From the NCBI GenBank assembly GCA_029946075.1, contig JAQSDT010000619.1, positions 1-26,720 on the forward strand: DNA of 26,720 nt. The letters run 5' to 3'. The DNA is from a bacterium (lineage in GTDB: Bacteria > Pseudomonadota > Alphaproteobacteria > Rhizobiales > Xanthobacteraceae). Below are positions 1-8,150 of this stretch, in pieces. Position numbers and translations under genes: made by a program. Each line of letters begins with the position of its first letter. Within the stretch, counting starts at the first letter, position 1. Below the pieces are notes generated by a model. It searched no databases and was not told the origin of the DNA. It saw only the letters and a program-made list of their open reading frames with translations.

Positions 1-786
1 GATATCGCGGGTAATCGCAATCGCGTGGCTGTCACTTTCGGCCAGATGGTCGGTGACGCCACTGACGCGGCTGTGCATTTCTCCGCCGCCGAGCGCTTCC
101 ACGCCGACCTCTTCCTTGGTCGCGGCGTAGACGAGTTGGGGCCCGCCCAGGAACATGGCGCCCTGATTGCGGACAATAACGGTCTCGTCGCAGAGCGCCG
201 GCATATAAGCGCCGCCGGCGGTCGAGGGTCCATGTACGATCGCGATCTGCGCGATACCCTCGCTCGACATCCGGATCTGGTTGTAAAAAATCGAACCGAA
301 TTGCCCGTCGTCGGGAAAGATGTTGGGCTGGTCCGGCAGATTGGCGCCGCCGGATTGCACCATGGTGACGCAGGGCAGTCGATGCTGCCAAGCGAACTTC
401 TGCGCACGAACGTGCTTCTTGCAGGTGATGCCGTAATAGGTGCCGCCTTTCACCGTGGCGTCGTTGGCGATGATCATGCAGGCACGGCCCGATATCATCC
501 CGACGCCCGTAATAATGCTGCCGCCAGGCGGCACGCCGTCGTACATGCCTTCGCCTGCAAGCTGGCAAAATTCGAGGAACGGCGAGCCGGGATCGAGCAG
601 GGCGGCGATGCGTTCGCGCGGCAGCAACTGCTTGCGCTCTTTGTGCAACTGACGGGCACGCTCGGGGCCACCCAGCCGCGCCGCCGCGCGGCGCTCATGC
701 AGATCGGTGATCCTCGCGCCGTAGGCGTCTCGGTTGCGGCGATACTCCTCGCTCGCAACGGACACATCGGACTTCATGAGAGCCAT
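1..786 (-). CDS. Acyl-CoA carboxylase carboxyltransferase (beta) subunit, 3' part beyond window
   Basis: This is the N-terminal 262 codons of a carboxyltransferase of the propionyl-/methylcrotonyl-/geranyl-CoA carboxylase beta family; the reading frame is open to base 1. The family transfers CO2 from carboxybiotin to an acyl-CoA or enoyl-CoA in the cytoplasm. Visible family signatures are the N-terminal LLPRERIAALLDPGS block, the GEGMYDGVPPGG and NDATVKGGT segments, the acyl-CoA/oxyanion loop GPSTAGGAYMPALCDE, and the SRVSGVTDH motif. The ATG at 786 has AGGAAAG nine bases upstream, so it is preferred over the second ATG at 777. It follows the dehydrogenase at 849-2012 by 62 bases, probably in the same operon. 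It is a clear paralogue of the carboxyltransferase at 2267-3874. No biotin carboxylase subunit is visible here; it may lie to the left. The exact substrate is unknown. Confidence 0.9.
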   Translation of the reverse strand, partial: MALMKSDVSVASEEYRRNRDAYGARITDLHERRAAARLGGPERARQLHKERKQLLPRERIAALLDPGSPFLEFCQLAGEGMYDGVPPGGSIITGVGMISGRACMIIANDATVKGGTYYGITCKKHVRAQKFAWQHRLPCVTMVQSGGANLPDQPNIFPDDGQFGSIFYNQIRMSSEGIAQIAIVHGPSTAGGAYMPALCDETVIVRNQGAMFLGGPQLVYAATKEEVGVEALGGGEMHSRVSGVTDHLAESDSHAIAITRDI

Positions 787-848
787 TGCAGATAACTTTC
801 CTGATTTAGCGCGTCTTGGAAATTCGTCGCTGCTTTTAGGGGCGTACT

Positions 849-2012
849 TCAATAGCTGCGAGGTAAGCCCATTACATGCTCGCCGATGTAATTAAGGATC
901 ATTTCGCGATTGAGCGGGGCAGTCTTCAGCAATCGCACCAGCGGATAGATATCGAAGATGCCGTATTCTTTGGTAAAGCCGTTTCCACCGAAGCACTGCA
1001 GCGCAGTATCAACGGCCTTGATGCCAGCATCAGCGGCAGCAAGCTTGGCCATGTTGGAGAATTCGCCGGCTTCGCGACCCTGATCGAAGATCCAGGCGGC
1101 CTTCAACGTCATCAGCGACGCCAATTCAACATCGGTGCGGGCGCTTGCCAGCGGATGCTGCAAGCCCTGGTAAGATCCGATCGGCACGTCGTTGAAAACC
1201 CGCCGCTCCTTGGCGTATTCGACTGCGCGGTTCAGGGCATAGCGGCCGAGACCGCAGGAAATCGAGCCGACGAGAATGCGTTCAGGATTTAGGCTTTTGA
1301 ACAAAATGCCGAATCCCTTGTCGACTTCTCCGACAATGTCCTCCGGCCCAAGATCGACTTCGTCGAAGAACAGCTGCCATTGTGTTTCCGGAGCTGGAAT
1401 ACTCACTGGAATGTACTGTTTCTCCACCCCCTTCGCTTTCAGATCGACCACAAACAGGGTGAAGCCATCGGTCTTCTTCTGAACCTCGGTGTGCGCCGTC
1501 GTTCGCGTCACCACCAGCGCGTAGTCGGCGCCATCGGCGTCAGTGATAAATGTCTTCTGACCGCTCAGCGCGAAGCGATTGCCGCGCCTCTTTGCCATCG
1601 TGGACGTGCGAATCGTGTTGGTCCCTGCGTCAGGCTCAGTGATTGCGAAGCAAAAGCGCGTCTTGCCGCCACACGCGTCGGGCAGATAGCGCATCTTCTG
1701 CGCCTCACTGCCGTATTTGGCCATGAATCCCAAACTCATCGCGGCACCCACGACAAGATTGAGCAGTGGAATGCCGTTGTTCGACAATCCCTCAAGGAAC
1801 AGGTGCATCTCGACCATGCCTTGTCCAGAGCCGCCATATTCCTCAGGCACCATCGTTCCGACGAAGCCATCTTCCGCAACCTTGCTGTAAAGGGCTTGAG
1901 GGAATACGTGCTTGTCAGCGCATTCCATCCAGTATTTGCGATCGAATTGCTTCGCAACCATATCGCCGTATTCGTAAATTTGCCGCTGCTCGTGCGTAAG
2001 ATCAAAGTCCAT
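849..2012 (-). CDS. Acyl-CoA dehydrogenase (FAD-dependent)
   Basis: A 387-aa acyl-CoA dehydrogenase of normal family length, which introduces an alpha,beta double bond into an acyl-CoA and passes electrons to ETF. The FAD/substrate motif FAITEPDAGTNT lies in the middle of the protein, and the C-terminal signature LQCFGGNGFTKEYG is present. At the usual catalytic-Glu position near the C-terminus (YEGT in many members) it reads APLN, so that base is absent. A Glu in the helix-G segment LNPERILVG could act instead, as known for isovaleryl- and long-chain acyl-CoA dehydrogenases. The ATG at 2012 has GGAG seven bases upstream. It probably forms an operon with the downstream carboxyltransferase (786-1), transcribed from the operator-bearing region at 2173-2204. 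A branched substrate feeding the carboxylase would fit, but that is inference. Confidence 0.93.
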   Translation of the reverse strand: MDFDLTHEQRQIYEYGDMVAKQFDRKYWMECADKHVFPQALYSKVAEDGFVGTMVPEEYGGSGQGMVEMHLFLEGLSNNGIPLLNLVVGAAMSLGFMAKYGSEAQKMRYLPDACGGKTRFCFAITEPDAGTNTIRTSTMAKRRGNRFALSGQKTFITDADGADYALVVTRTTAHTEVQKKTDGFTLFVVDLKAKGVEKQYIPVSIPAPETQWQLFFDEVDLGPEDIVGEVDKGFGILFKSLNPERILVGSISCGLGRYALNRAVEYAKERRVFNDVPIGSYQGLQHPLASARTDVELASLMTLKAAWIFDQGREAGEFSNMAKLAAADAGIKAVDTALQCFGGNGFTKEYGIFDIYPLVRLLKTAPLNREMILNYIGEHVMGLPRSY

Positions 2013-2172
2013 GTTGGAACTCCGCCGCCGGCCGAAACCTGCGTTGTCCTAAGTTGAGAATTGGAAACCCTCTAGGGGAACGTCGTCGAATTGTTGTTTA
2101 GGAGGCAGCCGGCTGTCGGTCGGCAGCATCAATTGCTTGCTATCTTTAGGCAGAACCGCCTAGGATTTCAAC

Positions 2173-2204
2173 CTAACAATCGTTCGAAAACGAACAAATG
2201 TTAG
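2173..2204. promoter_or_regulatory. Paired operator (two CTAACA-N2-TGTTAG-type dyads)
   Basis: Two 14-bp imperfect dyads, CTAACAATCGTTCG (2173-2186) and CGAACAAATGTTAG (2191-2204), face each other across AAAA, with centres 18 bp apart. Together they make a 32-bp inverted repeat with 12 of 14 arm positions matching. It lies between the divergent dehydrogenase (-) and carboxyltransferase (+), and the dyad recurs in four other intergenic regions of the window. The likely ligand is a TetR-family repressor, perhaps two dimers; this is inferred from dyad size and the local tetR gene. Confidence 0.8.
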
Positions 2205-2266
2205 AAATTCATGAAGACGATCAAGCCCGCATTTCTTGGCTTGCAATCAGTTTTGGGGACAGCCAG

Positions 2267-3874
2267 TTGACTGCGATGAAATCCGCTGTCGCGACCGGGT
2301 CGGACGAGTTCAAGCTCAATCGCGCGCATTACCTGGAACGGATCGCCGAACTTCACAGGCGCCGGGCGGAAGCCAACCGTGGCGGTTCCGCCAAGGCTCG
2401 CGCCCTGCACAAGTCGCGAGGCCAATTGCTGCCGCGCGAACGCATTGCGGCGCTCATCGATCCCGGTTCGTCGTTTCTTGAGTTCGGCCACCTGGCGGGC
2501 GAGGGGATGTACGACGGCGTGCCGCCGGGCGCGACGATCATCACCGGTGTTGGACAAGTCTGCGGGCGCAGCTGCATGCTCATCGTCAATGACGCCACCG
2601 TCAAGGGCGGGACGCTGTTCGGTATGACGACGAAGAAGCATACCCGCGCCCAGATGTTCGCTTGGCAACATCGGCTGCCCTGCATCACCATGGTGCAGTC
2701 AGGCGGTGGCTTCCTGCCAGACATTGCCAATATCTTTCCGGACGAAGGGCAGGCCGGATCGATCATGTACAATCAAGTGAGGATGTCGGCAGCGAACATC
2801 GCGCAGATCGCCATTGTTCACGGACCCTCGACCGCGGGCGGCGCGTATATCCCGGCGCTCTGCGACGAGGTGGTGATCGTGCGCAATCAGGGGGCGATGT
2901 TTCTCGGTAGCCCGCAATTGGTGTTCGCGGCGGCCGGGGAGGTGATCGATATCGAACCGCTCGGTGGCGCGGAGATGCACAGCCGCGTCAGCGGCGTGAC
3001 CGATCATATTGCGGAGAATGACAGTCATGCGCTGGCGATCGCGCGCAACATCGTGGCCAATCTCGGTGAGGCGCCACAATTGCGCTGGACTCCACTAGAG
3101 CCCCAACCGCCGTGCTACGCTCCAGAGGAGATCTACGGAATTGTTAGCGCCAACAAACGTATCCCCACGGACAACCGGGAGATCGTCGCACGTCTCATCG
3201 ATGGCAGCCGCTTTCAGGAGTTCAAGCATCTTCACGGCGAAACCATGGTGTGCGGGTTCGCCCGCATCAGCGGCTTCGAGATCGGTATTCTGGCCAATAA
3301 TGGCGTACTGTTCTCCGAAAGTGCGATCAAGGGTGCGCACTTCATCGAATTGTGCTGCAAGCGCGATATACCGCTGCTGTTCCTGGTCGACGTCTCCGGC
3401 TTTATGGTCGGGTCCGCTGTCGAGCGGCAAGGTATCGCTAAGCATGGTGCGAAGTTCATGACCGCCATGGCATGCGCCGATGTTCCGAAATACACCATCA
3501 TTACCGGCGGTTCATACGCGGCGGCCTATTTCGCAATGCTTGGCCGCGCGTTCAAACCGAACGCCACGCTGATGTGGCCGAGCGCCCACGCCGCCCTGAT
3601 GGGGCCGGAGCAAGCCGCGACAACGCTCGCCATGGTGCGCGACAACATTCACCAGCGCGAAGGCACCTCCTGGACCGACGAGCAACGCGAGGAATTCAAG
3701 CAACCGATCCGCAGGGATTTTGAGGCGTTCGCCGATCCCTATAACTACGCCCGCCATTTGTGGTGCGACATGGTGATCGACCCGGTCGAGACCCGCGACG
3801 TCATGGCGCTGCTGCTGGATCTGGCCGGACGGACGCCCGCGAAGAAAACGAAGTTCGGCGTATTCCGGATGTAG
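2267..3874 (+). CDS. Acyl-CoA carboxylase carboxyltransferase (beta) subunit
   Basis: A 535-aa biotin-dependent carboxyltransferase, full length for the MCC/GCC/PCC beta family. The N-domain carries LLPRERIAALIDPGS, GEGMYDGVPPG, NDATVKGGTLFG and GPSTAGGAYIPALCDE. The C-domain carries the second acyl/biotin site in GGSYAAAYFAMLGRAF and the MGPEQAATTLA block, and ends with the DPYNYARHLWCDMVIDP segment. The overall pattern is closer to methylcrotonyl-/geranyl-CoA carboxylase than to propionyl-CoA carboxylase. I place the start at TTG 2267: GGGGA sits seven bases upstream, and its MTAMKSAV aligns directly with MALMKSDV of the paralogue at 786. The upstream ATG at 2198 lies inside the operator and has no ribosome binding site; ATG 2276 is another option. 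A single-gene unit opposite the 2012 dehydrogenase. No alpha subunit is visible. Confidence 0.92.
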   Translation: MTAMKSAVATGSDEFKLNRAHYLERIAELHRRRAEANRGGSAKARALHKSRGQLLPRERIAALIDPGSSFLEFGHLAGEGMYDGVPPGATIITGVGQVCGRSCMLIVNDATVKGGTLFGMTTKKHTRAQMFAWQHRLPCITMVQSGGGFLPDIANIFPDEGQAGSIMYNQVRMSAANIAQIAIVHGPSTAGGAYIPALCDEVVIVRNQGAMFLGSPQLVFAAAGEVIDIEPLGGAEMHSRVSGVTDHIAENDSHALAIARNIVANLGEAPQLRWTPLEPQPPCYAPEEIYGIVSANKRIPTDNREIVARLIDGSRFQEFKHLHGETMVCGFARISGFEIGILANNGVLFSESAIKGAHFIELCCKRDIPLLFLVDVSGFMVGSAVERQGIAKHGAKFMTAMACADVPKYTIITGGSYAAAYFAMLGRAFKPNATLMWPSAHAALMGPEQAATTLAMVRDNIHQREGTSWTDEQREEFKQPIRRDFEAFADPYNYARHLWCDMVIDPVETRDVMALLLDLAGRTPAKKTKFGVFRM

Positions 3875-3891
3875 CCAATGCGGGTCTTAAG

Positions 3892-4290
3892 TCAGGCCCG
3901 CCTGAAGCGGGGCAGTGTGATCTCGTCATTGACCTTTACGCAGACGAGCATGACCTCCATGTCGAACACGACATCTTCGGGCTTACCGCCTGTGTAGGTA
4001 CTGATTATCCGCGGTCCTTCTTCAAGTTCTACCAGCAAGACCGCATAGGGAACGTCGGCCTTGAAGGCCGGTCCTGGCGCTCGATGCACAACGCTGAAGG
4101 AATGCACCTTGCCGCGCCCGCTCGCCCCGCGATGCGCAAGATTCTCGCCGCCACATTCGCGACACATCGCTTGCTGATAATATTGCACGTTGCCGCAATC
4201 GCCGCAGTGCTGGAGCAGCAATGCGCCGTCGCGCATGCCGCGCCAGAAGGCCGCAGAATCTGCGTCGGGCACGGGCATCGGTTTCTTCAT
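3892..4290 (-). CDS. DUF35 / OB-fold zinc-ribbon acyl-CoA-binding protein
   Basis: A 132-aa DUF35 protein. The N-terminal rubredoxin-like zinc ribbon is seen as Cys29-x2-Cys32 and Cys43-x2-Cys46, followed by an OB-fold region beginning GRGKVHSFSVVHR. DUF35 proteins act as partners of thiolase-like enzymes; ChsH2 binds the aldolase Ltp2 in steroid side-chain degradation. The gene directly follows the thiolase-like gene. The ATG at 4290 has GAGGA just upstream; a GTG at 4311, overlapping the thiolase stop by four bases (GTGA), is an alternative start. The tight coupling and the Cys-less thiolase partner suggest a two-subunit cleavage enzyme. It ends 17 bases from the convergent carboxyltransferase gene. 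Confidence 0.88.
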   Translation of the reverse strand: MKKPMPVPDADSAAFWRGMRDGALLLQHCGDCGNVQYYQQAMCRECGGENLAHRGASGRGKVHSFSVVHRAPGPAFKADVPYAVLLVELEEGPRIISTYTGGKPEDVVFDMEVMLVCVKVNDEITLPRFRRA

Positions 4291-4307
4291 GGCGTCCTCA
4301 GGCGAGA

Positions 4308-5498
4308 TCACAGCGTGTTCTCCGTTCCCAGGATGGTGGTGGCGTTAGTTGCAAAACCGGCACCGAGGCTGTGAACCAGCCCGAGTTGGGCGTCCGGCAC
4401 CTGACGCCCGTCACACTGGCCGCGCAGTTGCGCGATCACCTCATGAAAATGAAACAGCGATCCGGGCATTCCCGAATGCGCGAATGACAGCAATCCGCCA
4501 TGGGTGTTTGACGGAATTTGGCCGCCATAGGTCATCTGTCCGTCTTCGACGAAGCGGCCGCCCTCGCCCTTGGGGCAGAAACCGAGATCTTCCAACATCA
4601 TGATAACGGTGCCGGTGAAGCAGTCGTAAACGCCGGCAACGTTCATATCTTTCGGACCATATCCCGCCATCTCGTAAGCCCTGCGGCTCGACTCGACCGC
4701 GCCGGTGGTCGTCAGCGACGGCATCAGGAAAATATGTTCGTGGGTGTAACACTCGCCGCCGCCAAGAATATAAATCGGTTTTTTGATGCCGCGTGTCTTC
4801 GCATGTTCGACCGATGTCAGAATGAATGCCGCGCCGCCATCCGATATCAGTGAACAGTCAAGCTTGTGATACGGCGTCGTCACCATGCCTGAGCTTAGCA
4901 CGTCGTCCACCGTGATCGGGGTAGTCTGCTGCGCGCCGGGGGTACGCATCGCGTGACGCCGCTGGATTACGGCGACTTCCGCGAGTTGCTCCGGTGTGGT
5001 GCCGAAATCCTTCATGTGACGGTGCGCGGTCATGGCGAAGGTGTTCGCGACAGGAATGCCGAACGGCATCTCGTATTGCTGGTCGCGACTTTCCGTCATC
5101 GAGCGCAGCGCCAGATCCGGGGTCAGGCCGGTCAGTAGGCTGTCGCCGCCAACCACGAGTACGACCTCTGCGAGGCCGCCATGAATGGCAGCGGCGCCAA
5201 TATTGAACATCGTCGCTGCCGTCGCGCCGGACACCTGAAGCGTGTTCGAAAAGGTTGGCTGAATACCTAAATACTCGCTGAACGCAACGCTGAAGCGATG
5301 GAAGGGAGAAGCGAAGGCATGGCTCGACAGCACGCCGTCGATCTCGCGTTTCCCGATGCCGGCATCGGCCAGCGCCTTCTTCGCGGCGTCGGCGGCGAGC
5401 CATAACGGGCTCTTTCCCGGCACCTTGCCAACCGGCGACATTCCGATACCGATCACCGCGACCTTGCCGCGTAGCGATTCTTTGCGAATGGAAGGCAT
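4308..5498 (-). CDS. Thiolase-like protein of SCP-x/Ltp2 type lacking the active-site Cys
   Basis: A 396-aa thiolase-fold protein of the lipid-transfer (SCP-x/Ltp) group. The position of the nucleophilic Cys reads TLQVSGATAATM, and no Cys occurs in the N-terminal half. The late catalytic Cys position also reads HSLGAG. The NTHGGLLSFAHSG loop and the C-terminal QLRG..GRQV segment, typical of the DUF35-partnered branch, are present, as is a YDCFT motif. Known Cys-less members (Ltp2, with ChsH2) are retro-aldolases that release a ketone and a short acyl-CoA, so aldol rather than Claisen cleavage is the better guess here. The start at 5498 has GCGGAAA upstream and is preferred to ATG 5519, which lacks a ribosome binding site. 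It lies between the nitroreductase and DUF35 genes in one operon. Confidence 0.9.
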   Translation of the reverse strand: MPSIRKESLRGKVAVIGIGMSPVGKVPGKSPLWLAADAAKKALADAGIGKREIDGVLSSHAFASPFHRFSVAFSEYLGIQPTFSNTLQVSGATAATMFNIGAAAIHGGLAEVVLVVGGDSLLTGLTPDLALRSMTESRDQQYEMPFGIPVANTFAMTAHRHMKDFGTTPEQLAEVAVIQRRHAMRTPGAQQTTPITVDDVLSSGMVTTPYHKLDCSLISDGGAAFILTSVEHAKTRGIKKPIYILGGGECYTHEHIFLMPSLTTTGAVESSRRAYEMAGYGPKDMNVAGVYDCFTGTVIMMLEDLGFCPKGEGGRFVEDGQMTYGGQIPSNTHGGLLSFAHSGMPGSLFHFHEVIAQLRGQCDGRQVPDAQLGLVHSLGAGFATNATTILGTENTL

Positions 5499-5528
5499 TT
5501 GGTTTCCGCCCGGCGTCATGCGTGAAGG

Positions 5529-6248
5529 TCAGCGTCCGGCCGTCGTGTGCGCCGAAGCGGCACCCGCACTGCTGCCGGAGAATCCAAGGAACTTGGCATA
5601 GGTATCGACCGGCGCCCGCTTAGTGACGAGCTTGTTTTCGGGCGCAGCCGTGTCCTCGTATCCCAGCGCCACGCCACAAATCAGGATTTCGGTGCCGTCA
5701 AACGAAAGATGCTTGCGGATGATGTCGTGATACCAGGTGAACGCTGCCTGGCCGCAGGTGTGCAGACCATGACCGCGCGCGGCGAGCAGGATGTTCTGCA
5801 AAAACATTCCCATGTCGATATAGCTGCCGGTGTTTAAGCGGCGGTCCATCGTCACGAAAAGTCCGACCGGGGCATCGAAAAACAGATAGTTGCGGTTCAT
5901 CTGCGATGTGCGCGCGGCGACGTCGTCGCGAGCAATACCAAGTTTTGCGTAAAGGTCGTAGCCCAGTTCGCGCCGGCGCCCGATATAGGGCTCGTGCCAT
6001 TCGGTCGGATAATACTCATACTCCGGCTGATGCTTGTCCGGTTCGGTCTCGGCGGCCTTCAGGATGTCCGCGCAGAGTCGCTCCTTTACCTCACCCGCGA
6101 TCGCGTAGACCTTCCAGGGTTGGATGTTGTGTCCACTTGGCGCACGTGCCGAGACCTCGATGATTTTACGCACGATCGATTCTGATATCGGCTTGGGAAG
6201 AAATCGCCTGACTGAGCGCCGCGTCAAAATGGCTTCTTCAACATTCAT
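5529..6248 (-). CDS. Nitroreductase-family FMN-dependent oxidoreductase
   Basis: A 239-aa protein of the nitroreductase superfamily, in which FMN homodimers use NAD(P)H. The N-terminus has the FMN-phosphate motif ILTRRSVRRF (Arg pair), then ARAPSGHNIQPWKV, the usual flavin/substrate loop. The segment SYIDMGMFLQNILLAARGHGLHTCGQAAF contains the central dimer helix typical of the family. The C-terminal tail is Ala/Ser-rich and probably disordered. It is the second gene of the ligase-nitroreductase-thiolase-DUF35 operon. No nitro compound is implied: members also reduce enones, quinones and activated double bonds, so a role in reducing a cyclic intermediate is possible but unproven. Confidence 0.9.
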   Translation of the reverse strand: MNVEEAILTRRSVRRFLPKPISESIVRKIIEVSARAPSGHNIQPWKVYAIAGEVKERLCADILKAAETEPDKHQPEYEYYPTEWHEPYIGRRRELGYDLYAKLGIARDDVAARTSQMNRNYLFFDAPVGLFVTMDRRLNTGSYIDMGMFLQNILLAARGHGLHTCGQAAFTWYHDIIRKHLSFDGTEILICGVALGYEDTAAPENKLVTKRAPVDTYAKFLGFSGSSAGAASAHTTAGR

Positions 6249-6330
6249 GTTTCCGTCCCCGATTGCGGTGCCTTACCGCGGGCAGTTTTCGTTCGACCAA
6301 AAGCGCCGCGCAAGCAACTGATTGGCCTTC

Positions 6331-7908
6331 TCACATCAGTTGTTTACCCGTGCGTAGATGCATTGCCTCTTCGCCTGCCAACCGGGCTTCAAGTTCATGG
6401 CGTTGAACCTTGCCGCTTGTAGAGCGCGGGAAGTCCAAGAAATCGATGAACCGGAACTGCCGGGGACATTTGTATCCGGCAAGATCGCGCCGACACAAGG
6501 CAAGCAAATCGGCCTCGCTGACCGTCGTATCGCGGCGCGACACGAATGCCACAGGAACTTCGCCCCATTTCACGTCGCGGACACGCACGACCGCGGCCTC
6601 GGTGATCCGTACATCGCTCATTAAGACGCGCTCGATCTCGGCTGGATAAACGTTTTCGCCGCCAGTCTTGATCATGTATTTGGCGCGATCGACGAAATCG
6701 AGCGAGCCGTCGTCATTGCGCCGAAACACGTCGCCCATGTGAAACCACCCGCCGCGAAAATCGCGTGCGTTGGTGTCATCAGCTTTCCAATAGCCGGAGA
6801 ACAACGTCGGACTGCGAATGGCGAGTTCTCCCGGCGTCCCCGTTGCGACCTCGTTGTCGGCAGAATCGACGAGCTTGATCTCACAGAATGCGCTTTGTTG
6901 CTTCGACAGGCTGTTGGGGACCTCGCCCACCGGGATCAGTGATCTGGTTGCCGGCGGCAAACCGGTCTCGGTCGAACCGAAACTGTTGACGTAGGGAGCC
7001 CGCAGCAGGTCAGTTACCTCGGCGATGACATGCGGAGGGACCAGATCGGCCATCGCGCCGCAAAGACCAACGCCTTTTACTGTGGTTTTCTGCGCCTTGA
7101 AGCCGGCGATGAATGCTTCAATCATGCCTGGGATCAAAACAAACCAGCCAATCCGATGACGCTCCAAAGCAGACAATAACGGCTCGATCTGAAAACCATC
7201 GACCACGACGACTGTTCCGCCGCGCAACAGTGTCGCGAGACTGTGGTCCGTGGATGCCATGTGAAACAGCGGCGCCCAGGCGACAAAGGTATCGTGATGT
7301 GAGATGTTCAGCTCGGAGCTGAACACCAGCGCCCGCATGATCATCGCCCGATGCGAAATGACGGCCCCTTTGGGCTGGCCAGTGGTCCCACTGGTGTAAA
7401 GGATAACCAGGCCGTCTTCGGACTCCGCCGCAATGGGAAGCGCATGATTGCTGTTTTGCTGCAAAAGACGCTCGTATTGTGGACCGATCTTGATGACCTT
7501 ACGGCCCTCTGCAGGAGAAAGTTCGAGATTTCCGGCCAGTTCTTCTTCAATAATCAAGAGCTTCGGTGAGACCAGATCGATACAGTAGGCGAGTTCCCGC
7601 TGCGACAATCGCCAGTTCAGGCAAGCGGTGATGATGCCGAGATTGGCGGCCGCCAGCTCCACTTCGAGATACTCCGGTCTGTTACGCGAGAGCAATGCTA
7701 CGCGGTCGCCTCGTCGAAGATCTTGGCTCGCCAACATCGAGGTCGTGCGATGCACACGGTCAAGGAGCTGCCCATAGCTGATATGTCTTCCCTGATACTC
7801 GATCGCGACCGAAGATTTATGGATCAGCGCGCTCGCGCGAAACAGCTCGCCAATCGTGGGATTTGTGCCTGCCATCATTATCAGAGCTTTTTCGTGCCCG
7901 TCTGTCAC
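6331..7908 (-). CDS. AMP-forming acyl-CoA ligase
   Basis: A 525-aa ANL-superfamily ligase that activates a carboxylic acid to its CoA thioester through an acyl-adenylate. The P-loop is ILYTSGTTGQPKGAVISH; the A5-type motif is NSFGSTETG; the hinge lies in FVDRAKYMIKTGGENVYPAEIE; and the catalytic Lys is in PRSTSGKVQRHELE near the C-terminus. I choose GTG 7908 because GGAGG lies six bases upstream and the GTG is followed by TDGHEKALIMMAGTNP; the ATG at 7956 lacks such a site. It is the first gene of the operon that continues with the nitroreductase, thiolase-like and DUF35 genes. The operator at 8000-8017 lies about 90 bases upstream. The substrate is unknown. Confidence 0.92.
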   Translation of the reverse strand: MTDGHEKALIMMAGTNPTIGELFRASALIHKSSVAIEYQGRHISYGQLLDRVHRTTSMLASQDLRRGDRVALLSRNRPEYLEVELAAANLGIITACLNWRLSQRELAYCIDLVSPKLLIIEEELAGNLELSPAEGRKVIKIGPQYERLLQQNSNHALPIAAESEDGLVILYTSGTTGQPKGAVISHRAMIMRALVFSSELNISHHDTFVAWAPLFHMASTDHSLATLLRGGTVVVVDGFQIEPLLSALERHRIGWFVLIPGMIEAFIAGFKAQKTTVKGVGLCGAMADLVPPHVIAEVTDLLRAPYVNSFGSTETGLPPATRSLIPVGEVPNSLSKQQSAFCEIKLVDSADNEVATGTPGELAIRSPTLFSGYWKADDTNARDFRGGWFHMGDVFRRNDDGSLDFVDRAKYMIKTGGENVYPAEIERVLMSDVRITEAAVVRVRDVKWGEVPVAFVSRRDTTVSEADLLALCRRDLAGYKCPRQFRFIDFLDFPRSTSGKVQRHELEARLAGEEAMHLRTGKQLM

Positions 7909-7999
7909 GGCAAATCCTCCGAGTCTTGCTCTCGCCGCCCCCGACGACGGCCTCAACTGAAAAGTATAAGCTTGCAGCGGTTCCCGATCGGTTTTAAAA

Positions 8000-8017
8000 T
8001 TCTAACATCTGTTCGAA
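8000..8017. promoter_or_regulatory. Operator dyad, CTAACA-N2-TGTTAG family
   Basis: The sequence TTCTAACATCTGTTCGAA is an 18-bp dyad with one mismatched arm position. It lies between the minus-strand ligase (start 7908) and the plus-strand crotonase gene (start 8151), so one site could control both. It matches the sites at 12975, 15127 and 19091. Confidence 0.8.
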
Positions 8018-8150
8018 TGAATTCATAGCAGGTTCGCGGCGAGGGCGTATCGGAAAGCAGGAGAAATCTGCCGACTGCGATATGCATCGTCATCCCCCGT
8101 AAGGTTTAACCCGACCAAGCAAATCAACCAAGTGTCCAGAAGGGAAGCCG

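Noticed and set aside
25..795. Long plus-strand open frame at the left edge
   Set aside because: It is antisense to the minus-strand carboxyltransferase, which has clear conserved motifs; the plus-strand translation resembles no family.
3880..3901. GCGGG...CCCGC hairpin between the convergent carboxyltransferase and DUF35 genes
   Set aside because: Only five base pairs, no T-tract, and it overlaps the end of the DUF35 coding region.
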